Below are positions 7,481 through 14,806 of a stretch of 23,511 bases of DNA, in pieces. Every line of letters starts with the position of its first letter. Within the stretch, counting starts at the first letter, position 1. The notes below the pieces were generated by a model. The model worked only from the letters and a program-made list of their open reading frames with translations. It searched no databases and was not told where the DNA came from. The stretch comes from an uncultured Opitutia bacterium (lineage in GTDB: Bacteria; Verrucomicrobiota; Verrucomicrobiia; Opitutales; UBA953): contig CALNBE010000247.1 of NCBI GenBank assembly GCA_937874455.1, forward strand, positions 1 through 23,511. Direction: 5' to 3'. The translations under genes were made by a program, and so were the position numbers.

Positions 7481-9244
7481 CTATTTCCCCGCCGCCGGCT
7501 CCCGGAACATGATGTACTCGCCGTAGTAAGCGTTGGGCAGCTCCTTGCTGTACCCGGTTACGCTCCAAGGAAGATCCTTGGCGGTGGGAGCCTTGCTCCA
7601 ATCCACGCCCTCCTTATTGCCGCCAGCCTCCATCCCCATGCGGAGTTGCCGCATCATCAGCTCCATTTGCGCACCCACATTGGTATAGGAAAAGGCCACC
7701 GCATCCTTGGGCGCAAATCCGATAGCGTGAGTGAGGGCTGCAGGGATATTCTCCTTGTTACCCCCGTCCTTCTTTTCCGCGATCACCTTTTCCATCAAAG
7801 AGGCATCCGCCCCCATTCCTAAGCACAACCTATTGTTCCAAATTGCATAATAAATATCCATCTGCGGCCGGTCCGATTCGGCGCTCATGTTGGGAATTTG
7901 CAGAGTGTTGATTTTGGTGCCCATGAAATCGCGTTCTGAAAAATAACTACGAATGCTCGGATCCTTGCCCAGCACCGTGGCCAGCAGGGATTCCAACTTT
8001 GTGGCATCCTTCAGCGAGAGGACATAAAGCACGTCGCCTTGCGGGGACTTGGTTTGGTTACTGGAAAGCACCACCAGCTCATCACCAAAATTTTCCAGCA
8101 GCGCCCCCTTGAGATCAATCCCTTCCTTGGTTTTCAATTCATTCAACTGCATGTCATATACAAACTTGAACGCTGGAACGACTCCGAAGACCAACTGCTC
8201 CAAATTCGCCCATGCCTGCGCCATATCCCATTGAGCTACGCCGAAGCTGGCGGAATCCAGCGGAACATAATCCGGGATGAAGTTGCGCAACGGTTTGTTC
8301 GTCCCAAGCGAGAGCAGCCCTTTTTTCTCGGTGTAGCTCAACGCGCTTTTGTAGCGCAGAACATCTTTTTCCAGCACACCCGCAAACCAGAAAGCATCAA
8401 TAGCATCAAGCCCCAGACTATCGTAAACCATTATTGGATCAATTTCCAACCCATTAGGCTCCATGTCGTTGACCTCCTCCTTGACGAGATCACGCAGTTT
8501 AGCGAACGCCATGCGGCCGTTGATAAAGACCAGCGAATCCGACTTGCCGATCATCTCCTGTTCGCGTTTCCAGATTGCCTGTTCCGAGAAATTCCCCTTG
8601 CGGCCGTTTTGCTCCGCGTCAACCAATTCGCGCAAAACATTGGGCGCAGAGGCAAAGACAAAGGTCTTGCCGTTGAGCAGTGCCCAGCCACCGCAGTTCA
8701 CCGGTCCCTCGCCAGAAATTTCTACCTCCAAGCTATGTAAAGTCACCCCCTGAAACGTTTCCTTTACCGGCTTCAAATGCTCTTCCCCCTCAGTCTTTTC
8801 CTGCCAAAAATCAATGTCTTTTAGCAATTCCACAATTTCCTCTTCCGTTGTATTCACATCCGCCTGCAAAATAAAATCCGTCGGATCATGCCCCTTCTCA
8901 GTCTTGACCGTGTTAACCACCGCAAAGGTCAATTCACCATTAAATATCCGGGCGAGCTTTTCCAACTTTTCCTTGTTGGTCCAAAACTCTGCATCTTGCT
9001 TCATCTCTTCGGCCAACTTTTCTAATATTGGGGAAAAAAACTTCTCAAACTGCCCCTGGGAGAGATCGGCTTTCATCGGGTGCGTTTCCCAAGTAGCTGC
9101 CGTCGCTTGCACGTCTGCAATTTGAATCAGTCCATAGGTTTCCGCCGGGAGGTTTTTTTCATAGCGCGCATCGGCAAAAGGCAGCAACGCAAGCAAGGAA
9201 AAAGTGACAGCACTGGTGTGCCGGAACAGTGAGGTTGTATTCAT
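7481..9244 (-). CDS. Secreted protein of unknown function (DUF3352-like in general style)
   Basis: A 587-residue protein from ATG 9244. Residues 1-26 look like a signal peptide ending in FADA. The mature part is acidic, rich in Glu, Lys and Leu, and alternates amphipathic helices with beta strands. Examples are KFFSPILEKLAEEMKQDAEF, then NGELTFAVVNTV, ALLNGKTFVFASAPNVLREL and DSLVFINGRMAFAKL. Phrases such as FVFASAPNVLREL, SLVFINGRM and LCLGMGADASLMEKVI recur in bacterial proteins grouped as DUF3352, but this resemblance is weak and from memory. No catalytic motif, membrane anchor or cysteine pattern is visible. The gene lies 86 bases downstream of the serine protease gene on the same strand, so co-transcription is plausible, and it ends in a strong terminator. 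No Shine-Dalgarno sequence precedes the ATG. No function is proposed. Confidence 0.85.
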   Translation of the reverse strand: MNTTSLFRHTSAVTFSLLALLPFADARYEKNLPAETYGLIQIADVQATAATWETHPMKADLSQGQFEKFFSPILEKLAEEMKQDAEFWTNKEKLEKLARIFNGELTFAVVNTVKTEKGHDPTDFILQADVNTTEEEIVELLKDIDFWQEKTEGEEHLKPVKETFQGVTLHSLEVEISGEGPVNCGGWALLNGKTFVFASAPNVLRELVDAEQNGRKGNFSEQAIWKREQEMIGKSDSLVFINGRMAFAKLRDLVKEEVNDMEPNGLEIDPIMVYDSLGLDAIDAFWFAGVLEKDVLRYKSALSYTEKKGLLSLGTNKPLRNFIPDYVPLDSASFGVAQWDMAQAWANLEQLVFGVVPAFKFVYDMQLNELKTKEGIDLKGALLENFGDELVVLSSNQTKSPQGDVLYVLSLKDATKLESLLATVLGKDPSIRSYFSERDFMGTKINTLQIPNMSAESDRPQMDIYYAIWNNRLCLGMGADASLMEKVIAEKKDGGNKENIPAALTHAIGFAPKDAVAFSYTNVGAQMELMMRQLRMGMEAGGNKEGVDWSKAPTAKDLPWSVTGYSKELPNAYYGEYIMFREPAAGK

Positions 9245-9275
9245 AATGTTTTTGTTGTGTGAAATGGTGGTTTAG

Positions 9276-9326
9276 CACGCAAAAGGCACTACAGAAGAGC
9301 GCCGTGCCAGCCTTAATTTTTGCGTG
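9276..9326 (-). repeat. Intergenic long inverted repeat (RNA hairpin) between protease and secreted-protein genes
   Basis: A perfect 9-bp outer pair (9276-9284 with 9318-9326, CACGCAAAA / TTTTGCGTG) encloses a 5-bp inner pair (9285-9289 with 9304-9308). The two are separated on one side only by a 9-nt bulge. The structure fills the gap between the protease stop (9331) and the next start (9244). It could be an attenuator, a processing or stability hairpin, or a weak terminator; the U run inside the right arm is short. Confidence 0.5.
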
Positions 9327-9330
9327 AGTT

Positions 9331-10293
9331 TTAATTTTTCTTCGACTCTGTTTTCTTTGCATCCTCCGCCGTCGGAGCGGGTGGAGCAAAATAACGGTAA
9401 CCAGCATTGGGATTGGTCGGATCAAAGGCATAAGCATCACGATTGCGAAGGAAATCCTTCACCGCATCCACCGGGATGGCAAAGCCCAACCCTTCCGTAC
9501 CAGCGCGCACAATCTTCAAGTCATTCACCCCGACCACTTCTCCATGCAGGTTGAAAAGCGGCCCGCCAGAGTTGCCAGGATTGATCTGCGCAGTGGACTG
9601 CACCAGCAGACGAGTGCCCATATCCCGGTTGCGCAAACTCACAATTCCCGCCGAAACGGACCGTTCCAGTCCCAATGGGCTGCCCACTGCAAAGACCGGC
9701 GCGCCCTGTCGCAATTCCTGGGAATTCCCTAACGGCACAGTGGCAAACTGCCGCCCATCCGCATCCTCCACTTTCAATAACGCCAAGTCCAGATGCGCAT
9801 TCGTCGCCACAATCCGCACATTGTCATACTGCTTTTTACGCATTCCTTTCCCCTCCCCAACGAAAACCGTAACCGAAAGCTCGGTTTCCCCCGCAACCAC
9901 ATGGTCGTTGGTAATCACATAACCATCGGGGTGGATGACAAAACCAGATCCCAGCGCGGTCGGCGTCTTCACCAGCACCACAGCATCGCCAACCTGCGCC
10001 GCCAATTCCCGAACATCAGACGCACCCTGTCCCGAACCTTCGCGGAACAAATCGGCATTGAACGCATCCGTCACCGCTTCCGCACCAACCCGCTCAATTG
10101 AGGCAATCGCGTCGCGGGGAACAGCCATGACAGAGTACCCCATGTCCAGCACCACCCGGTCGGGCTTTTCGCTGATCACCTCGGCCTTAATCTCAGTGCC
10201 TTGATTCAGCACCACCTTGGACAAATTGGCAGCTTCCAACACAACCGCAGTGTAAAAAAACAGTCCACAGACAGACAAGAGAGGAATCTTCAT
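9331..10293 (-). CDS. Secreted trypsin-like serine protease (HtrA/Deg type, without PDZ domain)
   Basis: A 320-residue S1C-like protease. The catalytic triad is visible: H131 in YVITNDHVV, D169 in AHLDLALLKV and S242 in INPGNSGGPLF. The GFVIHPDGYVIT and AVGSPLGLERSVSAGIVS blocks are typical of the Deg family. Residues 1-21 are a signal peptide. Residues 23-70 form a small beta-rich domain (VLNQGTEIKAEVI, DRVVLDMGYSVMAVPRDAI) that resembles an LSm/SH3-like barrel and precedes the protease domain. After the protease domain there is only a short Pro/Lys-rich tail, so the PDZ domains of DegP/DegS are absent. ATG 10293 is chosen because it begins the signal peptide; in-frame starts at 10320 and 10407 would spoil it and overlap the divergent gene. 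Likely role: periplasmic proteolysis or envelope stress; the target is unknown. It is first in a minus-strand block of exported proteins. Confidence 0.92.
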   Translation of the reverse strand: MKIPLLSVCGLFFYTAVVLEAANLSKVVLNQGTEIKAEVISEKPDRVVLDMGYSVMAVPRDAIASIERVGAEAVTDAFNADLFREGSGQGASDVRELAAQVGDAVVLVKTPTALGSGFVIHPDGYVITNDHVVAGETELSVTVFVGEGKGMRKKQYDNVRIVATNAHLDLALLKVEDADGRQFATVPLGNSQELRQGAPVFAVGSPLGLERSVSAGIVSLRNRDMGTRLLVQSTAQINPGNSGGPLFNLHGEVVGVNDLKIVRAGTEGLGFAIPVDAVKDFLRNRDAYAFDPTNPNAGYRYFAPPAPTAEDAKKTESKKN

Positions 10294-10406
10294 ACGCCGA
10301 TGAGTATCACATGAGCCCATGATTTTACAAACATCTTCTTGGAAATGCCCTTCACTTGCAGCACAAACCCAGCATTCTTCCTCATAAATTTCTCCTCGCC
10401 ACTCCA

Positions 10407-11810
10407 ATGAAACTAACCGTCGCCCCCAAACATATTCCCGAAATTGATGCGCAATTCCTGCCAGCAGTGCTGTGGAATCGCGCCTATCGCACGCTTTGCG
10501 CCCAGACCCCCGGCGCGGCCCCCATCACCCTAGCTCTCACCCGGCCCGACGGCACCGCCTCCTGCTTCCACACAGTATGCCTGCCCCATCAGGAGCCCGC
10601 TCATATCGCCCTCAACAAAATCTACCTTGAGCGAATTGTTAAATTCCTCCTCTGGGCACGGGGAGGAAACAGATTTTTTCTCGCAGGAGCCCATGCCGAC
10701 CTCATCGCGCCCATGCTGCGCGACATTTACAGCCACAGCGGAGAACGGGCTTTTGACGCAGATTTTGTCCGCAGGCTTTTCGACTCAGACATCGAATTCC
10801 GCGTCGTCACCTCGGAGGAAATTCCCGAGGAAAAAACCACCCACCTGCCACTGGGTCGCAATCTTGACGGATACCGCATCGGCTTTGACCTTGGCGGCTC
10901 CGACCGCAAATGCGCCGCGCTAATCAACGGCGAAGTGGTTTTCTCGGAGGAAGTGAAATGGGACCCCTACTTCCAGTCCGACCCACAGTATCATTTTGAC
11001 GGCATCATGGATTCCCTCCGGCTGGCGGCGGCCCATCTGCCTCGCGTCGATGCCATCGGCGGTTCTTCCGCAGGAGTTTACATCAACAACACCGTCCGCG
11101 TCGCCTCGCTTTTCCGCGGGGTCACCGATCCGGCGGTGTTTGAGAAAAAAGTGAAGCCAATGTTCCTCGATATCGCCAAGGAATGGCAGGTGCCGTTCGA
11201 GGTGATCAACGACGGAGATATTACCGCGCTGGCCGGCTCAATGAGCATGGAGAAAAATGCCGTGCTAGGCATCTCCATGGGCACCAGCGTCGCCGCCGGT
11301 TATGTTGACCCTCAGGGCCGCATCACCAACTGGCTGAGCGAGCTGGCGTTTGTCCCGTGCGATTACCGCGCCTGTGGCCCGGTGGACGAGTGGTCGGGTG
11401 ACGCAGGTTGCGCGGTGCAATACTTCTCCCAGCAAGGCGTGGCCCGGCTGCTGCCGCTCGCCGGACTCCACTTCCCCGCCAAAATGAGCCTGCCCGAGCA
11501 GCTCGAATCCCTTCAGTCCCTGATGGCCCAGGACAATCCCCGCGCTCGCAAGGTTTACGAGGCGCTGGGCATCTGCCTCGGCTATTTTCTCGCCCATGTC
11601 GCGGAATTTTATCCCTACGAGCATCTGCTCCTCATGGGACGCGTCACCTCCGGCCAGGGCGGCGACGTGCTGCTGGGAAAAGCCCGGCAGGTGCTGACCG
11701 ATGAATTTCCCGCACTCAATATCAACTTGGTAGTGCCCGATGAGAAAAGCAAACGGCACGGACAAGCCATCGCCGCCGCCAGCCTGCCCAATCTGGGATC
11801 CCGCGACTAA
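10407..11810 (+). CDS. ROK/hexokinase-like (ASKHA fold) putative sugar kinase
   Basis: A 467-residue protein with actin-like ATPase motifs. Phosphate 1 is GFDLGGSDRKCAALI (about 159-173), the probable catalytic region is VINDGDITALAG (267-278), phosphate 2 is LGISMGTSVAAGYV (287-300), and an adenosine-like motif is LLLMGRVTSGQGGDVLL near the C-terminus. This order fits ROK-type kinases acting on a hexose or related sugar in the cytoplasm. Two things are unusual. An N-terminal region of about 155 residues precedes the kinase core. The ROK zinc motif is not in canonical form, being replaced by a Cys-containing stretch (CDYRACGPVDEWSGDAGCAV). The substrate cannot be told. ATG 10407 is chosen because the upstream in-frame start at 10356 overlaps the divergent protease leader. 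There is no Shine-Dalgarno sequence. The gene ends in a shared bidirectional terminator. Confidence 0.8.
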   Translation: MKLTVAPKHIPEIDAQFLPAVLWNRAYRTLCAQTPGAAPITLALTRPDGTASCFHTVCLPHQEPAHIALNKIYLERIVKFLLWARGGNRFFLAGAHADLIAPMLRDIYSHSGERAFDADFVRRLFDSDIEFRVVTSEEIPEEKTTHLPLGRNLDGYRIGFDLGGSDRKCAALINGEVVFSEEVKWDPYFQSDPQYHFDGIMDSLRLAAAHLPRVDAIGGSSAGVYINNTVRVASLFRGVTDPAVFEKKVKPMFLDIAKEWQVPFEVINDGDITALAGSMSMEKNAVLGISMGTSVAAGYVDPQGRITNWLSELAFVPCDYRACGPVDEWSGDAGCAVQYFSQQGVARLLPLAGLHFPAKMSLPEQLESLQSLMAQDNPRARKVYEALGICLGYFLAHVAEFYPYEHLLLMGRVTSGQGGDVLLGKARQVLTDEFPALNINLVVPDEKSKRHGQAIAAASLPNLGSRD

Positions 11811-11854
11811 GAAACACGCCTGGCCGATTCCTCCGCACGATTTTTGCGCCAAAT

Positions 11855-11886
11855 AAAACAGCCAACCCGCAAAGGTTGGCTGTTTT
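11855..11886. terminator. Bidirectional terminator between kinase-like gene and mS38-like gene
   Basis: A perfect 13-bp inverted repeat, AAAACAGCCAACC / GGTTGGCTGTTTT, with a 6-nt loop. The A/T arms supply a U run in either direction. It lies 44 bases after the kinase stop (11810) and 14 bases past the stop of the convergent 32-residue gene (11901). Confidence 0.88.
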
Positions 11887-11900
11887 GAAATCCGCATGGA

Positions 11901-11999
11901 CTAGCCCCACAAACGCTTCTTGTGACGGGAAGACTTGGACCGCTTCCGGCGTTTGTGCTTGTTCATCTTCAAGCGACGTTTCTTTTTAAGATTGCCCAT
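11901..11999 (-). CDS. AURKAIP1/COX24 (mS38-like) domain microprotein, 32 residues
   Basis: A tiny, extremely basic protein from ATG 11999 to TAG 11901. Its core, KKKRRLKMNKHKRRKR (residues 5-20), matches the conserved C-terminal motif of the AURKAIP1/COX24 family (RRxKMxKHKxxKR). In mitochondria the family member is small-subunit ribosomal protein mS38. About 18 of 32 residues are Lys, Arg or His, as expected of an rRNA-binding peptide. The gene stands alone, with a sigma70-like promoter about 60-80 bases upstream and a perfect terminator hairpin downstream, so it is clearly an independent expressed unit. It is below the length cut-off of most gene callers. The motif match is seen directly; a ribosomal role in bacteria is inference from the mitochondrial relative. 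No Shine-Dalgarno sequence is present. Confidence 0.85.
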   Translation of the reverse strand: MGNLKKKRRLKMNKHKRRKRSKSSRHKKRLWG

Positions 12000-12054
12000 G
12001 GATTAGACTAGACTGGTTTTGAAAAGTGAGGGGGCGAGGCTCGCCATCCCGTTC

Positions 12055-12082
12055 ATTATGTAAAGCTTTTTTTTGCTTTCAA
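12055..12082 (-). promoter_or_regulatory. Predicted sigma70-type promoter of the mS38-like gene
   Basis: On the minus strand TTGAAA (12082-12077) is followed after a 16-base A-rich spacer by CATAAT (12060-12055). Each box matches the consensus at five of six positions. Transcription would start near 12048, giving a leader of about 50 bases. The -35 box lies 10 bases past the end of parB. Confidence 0.6.
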
Positions 12083-12091
12083 CAACTTCGC

Positions 12092-13045
12092 TCAGCGTTC
12101 CGCGCCGAGTTTCTGCAAAATCCGGTTCAAGTCATCGTTCCCGTAATATTCGATGACAATCCGTCCCTGCCTGGCACCGTGCTTGAGCTGCACCTTGGTG
12201 TTCAACCGCGAGGTCAGCCTTTTCTCAATGTCATGGATTTCCGCAGTGATTTTTGCCGCCCGCTGCGTGTCGTTCGAAATCAAATTTTGCCCGCCTGCCG
12301 CGGGTTTGCCCGCCTTCAGTTTTTTAACCCAAGCCTCTGTCTCCCGCACGCTCGCCCCCTGTTCAATGATCCGCCGGGCCACCAGCAGCTGGTCGGCCTC
12401 GCCTTCCAAGCCCAGCAACACCTTGGCATGCCCGGCACTCAGCAAGCCCTTGCCAAGGTAGCCCTGTATCTCCCGCCCCAGTGAAAGCAGCCGCACGGAA
12501 TTGGCGATCGTCGCACGGGGTTTCCCCACCCGCTCCGCCACCGATTCCTGAGTCAGATTGAAATCGCGCATCAGGCTGGCAAAACCCAGCGCCTCTTCGA
12601 CCGGATTCAGGCTTTCCCGCTGCAAGTTCTCAATCAGAGTCATCACCGCAGTCGAGGCATCACTGGCAGTGACAATACGCGCGGGAATAGTTTTCAATTT
12701 GAGAAATTGAAACGCCCGCCAGCGACGTTCCCCGGCAATCAGCTCAAAACCATCTCCGCCGACCCGCACCACAATGGGCTGGAGCAAGCCTTCCGAGCGA
12801 ATGGATTCCGCCAGCTCCTGGATGGCCTCGGAGGAAAACTCCCGACGCGGCTGCCAGCGAGCCGGGCCAACCTTGGCCACCGGGATTTCCTGATATGGCA
12901 AAGGAGCCGCCTTCTCCGGGGACTCAAGCTCCTTCTTGGCCGGGAGCGCGGGAACGGGCTTTCCCGGCATTCGCGTCGGCGGCTTGGTGCCCCCAGCAAT
13001 CAAATTACCCAGTCCGCGACCCAGACTTTTTTTTGGAGTGGCCAT
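12092..13045 (-). CDS. parB: Chromosome partitioning protein ParB (CTP-switch ParB/Spo0J family)
   Basis: A 317-residue DNA-sliding clamp that loads at parS sites near the origin and works with ParA in chromosome segregation. The N-terminus SLGRGLGNLIAGG (7-19) is the usual ParA-stimulating basic segment. The ParB/Srx nucleotide domain begins with EIPVAKV at 53 and contains QPRREF (65-70), GERRWRA (105-111) and ENLQRE (139-144), the CTP-binding boxes. The helix-turn-helix is at about 163-187 (LTQESVAERVGKPRATIANSVRLL). The C-terminal dimerisation region is about 262-317. ATG 13045 starts the conserved N-terminus; the longer in-frame start overlaps the LysM gene. parA is not adjacent in this window, which is less common. 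The gene starts 10 bases after the LysM stop, so the two are probably co-transcribed. No parS-like 16-mer was noticed, but I could not search exhaustively. Confidence 0.95.
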   Translation of the reverse strand: MATPKKSLGRGLGNLIAGGTKPPTRMPGKPVPALPAKKELESPEKAAPLPYQEIPVAKVGPARWQPRREFSSEAIQELAESIRSEGLLQPIVVRVGGDGFELIAGERRWRAFQFLKLKTIPARIVTASDASTAVMTLIENLQRESLNPVEEALGFASLMRDFNLTQESVAERVGKPRATIANSVRLLSLGREIQGYLGKGLLSAGHAKVLLGLEGEADQLLVARRIIEQGASVRETEAWVKKLKAGKPAAGGQNLISNDTQRAAKITAEIHDIEKRLTSRLNTKVQLKHGARQGRIVIEYYGNDDLNRILQKLGAER

Positions 13046-13055
13046 GAAAACAAGT

Positions 13056-13676
13056 TTAGTTGGTGGCGGAGGAATTCTCCTTGAGGGGAATAAAAATTTT
13101 CTGACCGACTTGGATGGTGCTGTTCGGGGCAAGCTTGTTGGCGGCAAGAATCCAGTTGACTTTTGACCCTTGGGCCCGGGCTATTTTGGAGACGGTGTCC
13201 CCCGCCTTCACAGTGTAACTGACGCCCGTCTCCGGCATGTCATTTGCCACGGGCGGACTGGTGTTGCTTTGCGGCGAAATCTGCGGGCCCGCTCCGGAAG
13301 TTTTCAGCGCATCGTTCACCTGCTTGGTCAGGCTCGCCAACGCCCGGTTGGTTTCCGCCCCCATGGCGGCAAAGCGCCGATCCATCTCGGCCATGATCTC
13401 TGCGCGCTGGGCTTGCAATGCCTGGCTCGTGGCGGCGTTTTGCGCGCTCAATTGCTGATCGACACCGCTGCTGTTCGTCTGCCGTTGCGCTTGGGCCAGC
13501 ACAAGACGCATGTCCTCCACCTCCGCCTGCAAACGGCGCATTTCCTCGCGCATCACTTCCATTTCCTGCTGCAAGCTCGCCACGGTAGCGGCAGTGGATT
13601 GGGCGTGGACCACAGTCGGCAAAGCCGCCCAGCCGAACAAAAGGAGGATAACCAAGGGGAAACGGAAGGTTTTCAT
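13056..13676 (-). CDS. Exported coiled-coil protein with C-terminal LysM domain
   Basis: A 206-residue protein. Residues 1-25 are a signal peptide ending in VVHA-Q. Residues 31-64 form a heptad-rich coiled coil (LQQEMEVMREEMRRLQAEVE), and a second helical stretch runs from about 82 to 125. A Pro/Ser linker (131-150) leads to a LysM domain at about 153-197 (SYTVKAGDTVSKIARAQG, then QVGQKIFIPL). LysM binds N-acetylglucosamine polymers such as peptidoglycan, so the protein is probably a periplasmic cell-wall-associated factor. The layout resembles YbgF/CpoB-type N-terminal coiled coils, but no TPR repeats follow. It lies just upstream of parB (10-base gap) and 80 bases downstream of the glycosylase gene. 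The gap contains a GC-rich hairpin without a T run. No Shine-Dalgarno sequence is present. Confidence 0.88.
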   Translation of the reverse strand: MKTFRFPLVILLLFGWAALPTVVHAQSTAATVASLQQEMEVMREEMRRLQAEVEDMRLVLAQAQRQTNSSGVDQQLSAQNAATSQALQAQRAEIMAEMDRRFAAMGAETNRALASLTKQVNDALKTSGAGPQISPQSNTSPPVANDMPETGVSYTVKAGDTVSKIARAQGSKVNWILAANKLAPNSTIQVGQKIFIPLKENSSATN

Positions 13677-13756
13677 GAAAAGAGTTTTGAAGGTTAAGCG
13701 ACCCGGGGCAATTTCCGAAAGGGAAACGCCGCCCGTTGTTTTTCAGCAAAACAAAT

Positions 13757-14335
13757 TCACCCGACGCGGCAAGAGCGCTTCCAGACAAAACGCCAGGGTT
13801 TCCCCGCCCACTCCGGCCCGGCATAATCCACACCGATGCGCGGGCCGGTCTCCACTGCCTCGTCCGGGATCGGACTTCCGGAATCCAGCCACAGGCCGCT
13901 TTCCGCCACTGCTAATTTTCCGTTGCAGTCTCCACCAACTCCCAGCGCCTTGGTCAGTTTTCCCGGACCATCATGGAAAATCCCCCCGTGAAAAACACCC
14001 CGGAGCAACACCGCCGCCGGGTATCCCTCCGCTGCCGTCACCACATTCAACATCCAGTGCATACCGTAGCAAAGATAAACATACCAGCGTCCCGGAGGAC
14101 CAAACATCACACGGGTGCGCGGCGTCATCCCTTTGCTGGCATGACAGGCCAAATCCTCCGTCCCATCATAAGCCTCGGTCTCGCAAACCAGCCAGCGGAC
14201 GACTGCCCCGTCCGGCATCCTTCGGCAAAGTTGCGCGCCCAAAAGCTCCCGCGCTACCAATACCGGCCGTCGCGAAAACCATTCCGGTTTCAGCACCTGA
14301 CCTTCGTCGAGAAAAAATTTCTTCCGCGCGCTCAC
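13757..14335 (-). CDS. mpg: 3-methyladenine DNA glycosylase (AAG/MPG family)
   Basis: Removes alkylated and deaminated purines (3-methyladenine, 7-methylguanine, hypoxanthine) in base excision repair. The 192-residue protein carries the family signatures: VARELLGAQL (27-36), ETEAY (52-56, with E54 as the likely catalytic glutamate and Y56 as the intercalating tyrosine), H65, TPRTRVMFGPPGRWYVYLCYGM (71-92) and GPGKLTKALG (123-132). I choose GTG 14335 as start because it overlaps the stop of the upstream lipoprotein gene in a 4-base GTGA arrangement typical of translational coupling. A weak GGA lies upstream. An ATG at 14371 in the same frame would overlap the upstream gene by 40 bases and add 12 residues that do not resemble the family. 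Length and motifs are normal for a bacterial member. It is transcribed with trkH and the lipoprotein gene. Confidence 0.93.
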   Translation of the reverse strand: MSARKKFFLDEGQVLKPEWFSRRPVLVARELLGAQLCRRMPDGAVVRWLVCETEAYDGTEDLACHASKGMTPRTRVMFGPPGRWYVYLCYGMHWMLNVVTAAEGYPAAVLLRGVFHGGIFHDGPGKLTKALGVGGDCNGKLAVAESGLWLDSGSPIPDEAVETGPRIGVDYAGPEWAGKPWRFVWKRSCRVG

Positions 14336-14805
14336 TGCACAATTTCCGGCGCGGAATGCGCCTTGTCCCATTTCGCCTGCAAATCCGTCGTGGTCGCCAC
14401 CACCTCATCCCCCTTCTTCACCACACCCTGTTCAACAATAAAGCCCACGCTGTTTTTTTCCCGGTCTCCAGAAAAACGCAACCTGGCCACCGGCTCCAAG
14501 GCCGCGTTGCGCGCCATCCAAACCTGACTCGCATCCACCGTCTTTCGCAAATCGGCAACCCAGCAAACCGCAGCCTTGCCGTCGGGTGCACTCCAGACGA
14601 TTTCTCCCAGCAGGCCGGGATCCATCGCCGCCAGCGACTGCCAAAACAAGGTTTGTTCCGGCTTTCCCTCCGCCACATCCGCGGTGTTTTCCTCCGATCC
14701 CGTGCCAGCGCAGCCGACGCAAAATTCTGCCGCCACCAAGAACAAGGCGACGGACCCCAAAGGTCGCCGCCGGTTTTGCGCTGGAAAAATAAAATTGAGT
14801 TTCAT
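14332..14805 (-). CDS. Small predicted lipoprotein of unknown function
   Basis: A 157-residue protein. A basic N-region (residues 11-14, NRRR) and a hydrophobic stretch (17-28) end at FCVGC, with Cys32 the possible lipidation site, although the lipobox is not canonical. The mature region has beta-rich segments (GEIVWSAPDGKAAVCWV, ARLRFSGDREKNSVGFIVEQ) and then GDEVVATTTDLQAKWDKA, which could form a small barrel. I do not recognise the family. ATG 14805 lies one base after the trkH stop, and its own stop overlaps the glycosylase start, so it is locked between those two genes in one operon. That link may be one of shared expression rather than shared function. Confidence 0.8.
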   Translation of the reverse strand: MKLNFIFPAQNRRRPLGSVALFLVAAEFCVGCAGTGSEENTADVAEGKPEQTLFWQSLAAMDPGLLGEIVWSAPDGKAAVCWVADLRKTVDASQVWMARNAALEPVARLRFSGDREKNSVGFIVEQGVVKKGDEVVATTTDLQAKWDKAHSAPEIVQ

Positions 14806-14806
14806 T

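Noticed and set aside
14336..14371. ATG 14371 as the start of the DNA glycosylase
   Set aside because: It requires a 40-base overlap with the lipoprotein gene and adds non-family residues; the GTGA overlap start at 14335 is more natural.
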